Source of the DNA: RBG-16-66-20 sp036262835
Lineage (GTDB): Bacteria > Pseudomonadota > Gammaproteobacteria > Burkholderiales > SG8-39
NCBI GenBank assembly: GCA_036262835.1
Contig: DATAID010000084.1
Coordinates: forward strand, 1 to 64,000
Direction of reading: 5' to 3'
DNA: 64,000 nucleotides
Under the pieces are notes generated by a model. That model had not been told where the DNA came from. It did not search any database and saw only the letters and a program-made list of their open reading frames with translations. The stretch's first letter is position 1. Every line of letters begins with the position of its first letter. This document shows positions 62,405 to 64,000 of the stretch, piece by piece. The translations under genes and the position numbers were made by a program.

Positions 62405-63198
62405 GAGGGCTGGGGCGGCGCCGGCGTTCCCTCGGAGCGGGTCAGGATCTCGCAGCCGGTGTCGGTCACGAGCACGGTGTGCTCCCACTGCGCCGAAAGG
62501 CTGTGGTCCTTGGTGACGATCGTCCAGCCGTCGGCGAGCTCGCGGATCGCCGCCTTGCCGGCGTTGATCATCGGCTCGATGGTGAACGTCATGCCCGGCT
62601 CGAGGCGCAGCCCGGTGCCGGGCTTGCCGTAGTGCAGGATCTGGGGCTCCTCGTGGAAGCGCCGGCCGATGCCGTGGCCGCAGAATTCGCGCACCACCGA
62701 GTAGCCGTGGCGCTCGGCATGCGCCTGGATCGCCGCGCCAAGGTCGCCGAGGCGCGCGCCGGGGCGCACCTGCTCGATGCCTCGCCACATGCACTCGTAG
62801 GTCACGTCCACGAGCCGGCGCGCCTGGATGCCGGGCTCGCCCACGTAGTACATGCGGCTGGAATCCCCGTGATAGCCGTCCTTGATGACGGTGACGTCGA
62901 TGTTGAGGATGTCACCCGCCTTGAGCACGCGCTCGCCCGGCACACCGTGGCATACCTGGTGGTTCACCGAGGTACAGATCGATTTCGGGAAGGGCTTGTA
63001 GCCGGGCGGGGCGTAATTGAGCGGCGCCGGCACGGTACCCTGAACGCCCGTCATGTAGGCGTGGCACAAGTCGTTCAGCTTGCCAGTCGTGACGCCCGGC
63101 TTCACGTGGGGCGCGATGTAGTCGAGCACCTCGGCGGCGAGGCGGCCCGCGACCCGCATCCTGGCGATTTCTTCCTGCGACTTGATGACGACGGACAT
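62401..63198 (-). CDS. map: Type I methionine aminopeptidase
   Basis: Map removes the initiator Met after deformylation. The ATG at 63198 gives 265 residues starting MSVVIKSQEEIARMRVAGRLAAEVLDYIAPHVKPG. Metal ligands lie in ILNIDVTVIKDGYHGDSSRMYYVG, the His in FCGHGIGRRFHEEPQI, and Glu in GMTFTIEPMINAG. It is divergent from rpsB, the standard map-rpsB arrangement. A longer in-frame start at 63264 would cross the promoter region and is rejected. Confidence 0.96.
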   Translation of the reverse strand: MSVVIKSQEEIARMRVAGRLAAEVLDYIAPHVKPGVTTGKLNDLCHAYMTGVQGTVPAPLNYAPPGYKPFPKSICTSVNHQVCHGVPGERVLKAGDILNIDVTVIKDGYHGDSSRMYYVGEPGIQARRLVDVTYECMWRGIEQVRPGARLGDLGAAIQAHAERHGYSVVREFCGHGIGRRFHEEPQILHYGKPGTGLRLEPGMTFTIEPMINAGKAAIRELADGWTIVTKDHSLSAQWEHTVLVTDTGCEILTRSEGTPAPPQPS

Positions 63199-63220
63199 CG
63201 GCTGACCGGGAAAACCGCTG

Positions 63221-63233
63221 ATTATGCTAGAAT
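63221..63233. promoter_or_regulatory. Divergent map/rpsB -10 region
   Basis: The plus strand has an extended -10 TGCTAGAAT (63225-63233) for rpsB, and the overlapping minus strand gives CATAAT (63226-63221) for map. -35 elements are not clear on either side. The rpsB leader would then be about 115 bases. Confidence 0.5.
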
Positions 63234-63251
63234 TTCGGCCTGGTTTCGGCA

Positions 63252-63309
63252 TTGGCCGGGCCAAATTTCCCGCCCGACGTTTAGGGTGCTCCCGGAACTC
63301 CGGGGGTGC
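63252..63309 (+). promoter_or_regulatory. Structured rpsB leader
   Basis: Two inverted repeats lie in the untranslated leader: TTGGCC-G-GGCCAA (63252-63264) and a 10-bp stem allowing G-U pairs, GTGCTCCCGG with CCGGGGGTGC around an AACT loop (63286-63309). Leaders of rpsB are autoregulated by S2 in enterobacteria; whether this is the same is inference. Confidence 0.4.
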
Positions 63310-63353
63310 AAGTGATCGGCGCGGCAGACCCTTAACCCTAACTGGAGCACGTC

Positions 63354-64000
63354 ATGTCGGTCACGATGCGTCAAATGCTTGAGGCGGGAGTCCATTTCGG
63401 ACATCAGACCCGCTACTGGAATCCGAAGATGGCGCCGTACATCTTCGGCCACCGCAACAAGATCCACATCATCAACCTGGAAAAGACGATGGAGCAGTAC
63501 CAGGGCGCGATCAAGTTCGTGCGCCAGCTGGCGGCCAACAAGGGCACGATCCTGTTCGTCGGCACCAAGCGGCAGGCGCGCGAGATCGTGCGCGAGGAAG
63601 CGATGCGCGCCGGCATGCCGTTCGTCGATTACCGGTGGCTGGGCGGCATGCTCACCAACTTCAAGACGGTGAAGAACTCGATCAAGCGCCTGAAGGAAAT
63701 GGAGGCCATGGGCCAGGACGGGACGCTCGAGCGCATGTCGAAGAAGGAAGCGCTCGGCATCACGCGCGAGATGGAGAAGCTGCAGCGCTCGCTCGGCGGC
63801 ATCAAGGAGCTCTCGAGCCTGCCCGACGCGATGTTCGTCATCGACGTCGGCTATCAGAAAGGCGCCATCGCCGAGGCGAGCAAGCTCGGCATCCCGCTCG
63901 TGGCGGTGGTCGACACCAACCATTCGCCCGAAAAGATCGACTACGTGATTCCCGGCAACGACGACTCGAGCCGGGCCATCCGCCTCTACGCGCGCGGCAT
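63354..64000 (+). CDS. rpsB: 30S ribosomal protein S2, 3' partial
   Basis: The ATG at 63354 (GGAG 9 bases upstream) starts MSVTMRQMLEAGVHFGHQTRYWNPKMAPYIFG. It continues with FVGTKRQAREIVREEAMRAGMPFVDYRWLGGMLTNFKTVKNSI and PDAMFVIDVGYQKGAIAEASKLGIP, all typical of S2. The frame is open to the right edge, so about 215 of roughly 245 residues are present. tsf would normally follow outside the window. Confidence 0.97.
   Translation, partial: MSVTMRQMLEAGVHFGHQTRYWNPKMAPYIFGHRNKIHIINLEKTMEQYQGAIKFVRQLAANKGTILFVGTKRQAREIVREEAMRAGMPFVDYRWLGGMLTNFKTVKNSIKRLKEMEAMGQDGTLERMSKKEALGITREMEKLQRSLGGIKELSSLPDAMFVIDVGYQKGAIAEASKLGIPLVAVVDTNHSPEKIDYVIPGNDDSSRAIRLYARG

Overview
The window is a contiguous, gene-dense piece of a high-GC Gram-negative chromosome. 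It fits an uncultured or little-studied betaproteobacterium (Burkholderiales/Nitrosomonadales-like). The evidence is the conserved beta/gamma blocks rimP-nusA-infB-rbfA-truB-rpsO-pnp, smc-zipA-ligA and dapC-dapD-dapE-prmB, a PilU ATPase, a DksA, the glnD-map-rpsB neighbourhood, and CTGT-N8-ACAG LexA boxes. I see no insertion sequence, integrase, phage gene or CRISPR array. No stretch longer than about 160 bases lacks a gene or RNA.

Region 1 (1-12.4 kb) holds the end of a glycosyltransferase and then an SOS mutagenesis cassette, imuA-imuB-dnaE2, under a near-perfect LexA box. A signalling island follows: a free Hpt domain, a receiver-nucleotide cyclase and a receiver-Ser/Thr kinase on the plus strand, facing a CheY-like receiver and a membrane PAS histidine kinase on the minus strand. 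Then come lexA, with two LexA boxes, and an SRAP/HMCES-type protein.

Region 2 (12.4-31.6 kb) is accessory metabolism: nicotinate phosphoribosyltransferase, an MFS transporter, a signal-less binding-protein fold paired with a CoA-transferase-like protein, a nitroreductase, a PhzF protein, a C45-type hydrolase, and a branched-chain amino acid type ABC transporter. The ABC genes comprise a LivH-LivM fusion, LivF, LivG, LivK, an extra LivM and a small ribbon-helix-helix-like regulator whose start codon lies in a large palindrome. Upstream of it is a large oxidoreductase combining an NfnB/GltD-like and an NfnA/PyrK-like half. It is divergent from an HSD10-like dehydrogenase across a perfect 19-bp palindrome placed at a TATAAT box.

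Region 3 (31.6-44.2 kb) is housekeeping: trpS, scpA, scpB, rluB, the rimP-nusA-infB-rbfA-truB operon, rpsO, pnp, dksA, and tRNA-Pro, tRNA-Arg and tRNA-His.

Region 4 (44.2-64 kb) has a CHAD protein overlapping prmB tail to tail. The minus-strand run queF-dapC-dapD-pilU-dapE-prmB is followed by the plus-strand run smc-zipA-ligA-galU-hpt-mtip-def. It ends with glnD and map on the minus strand and the start of rpsB at the right edge. Many gene pairs overlap by 4 bases (ATGA or GTGA), so translational coupling is the rule.

All functional calls rest on reading the translated sequences and recalling family motifs; no database search was run.
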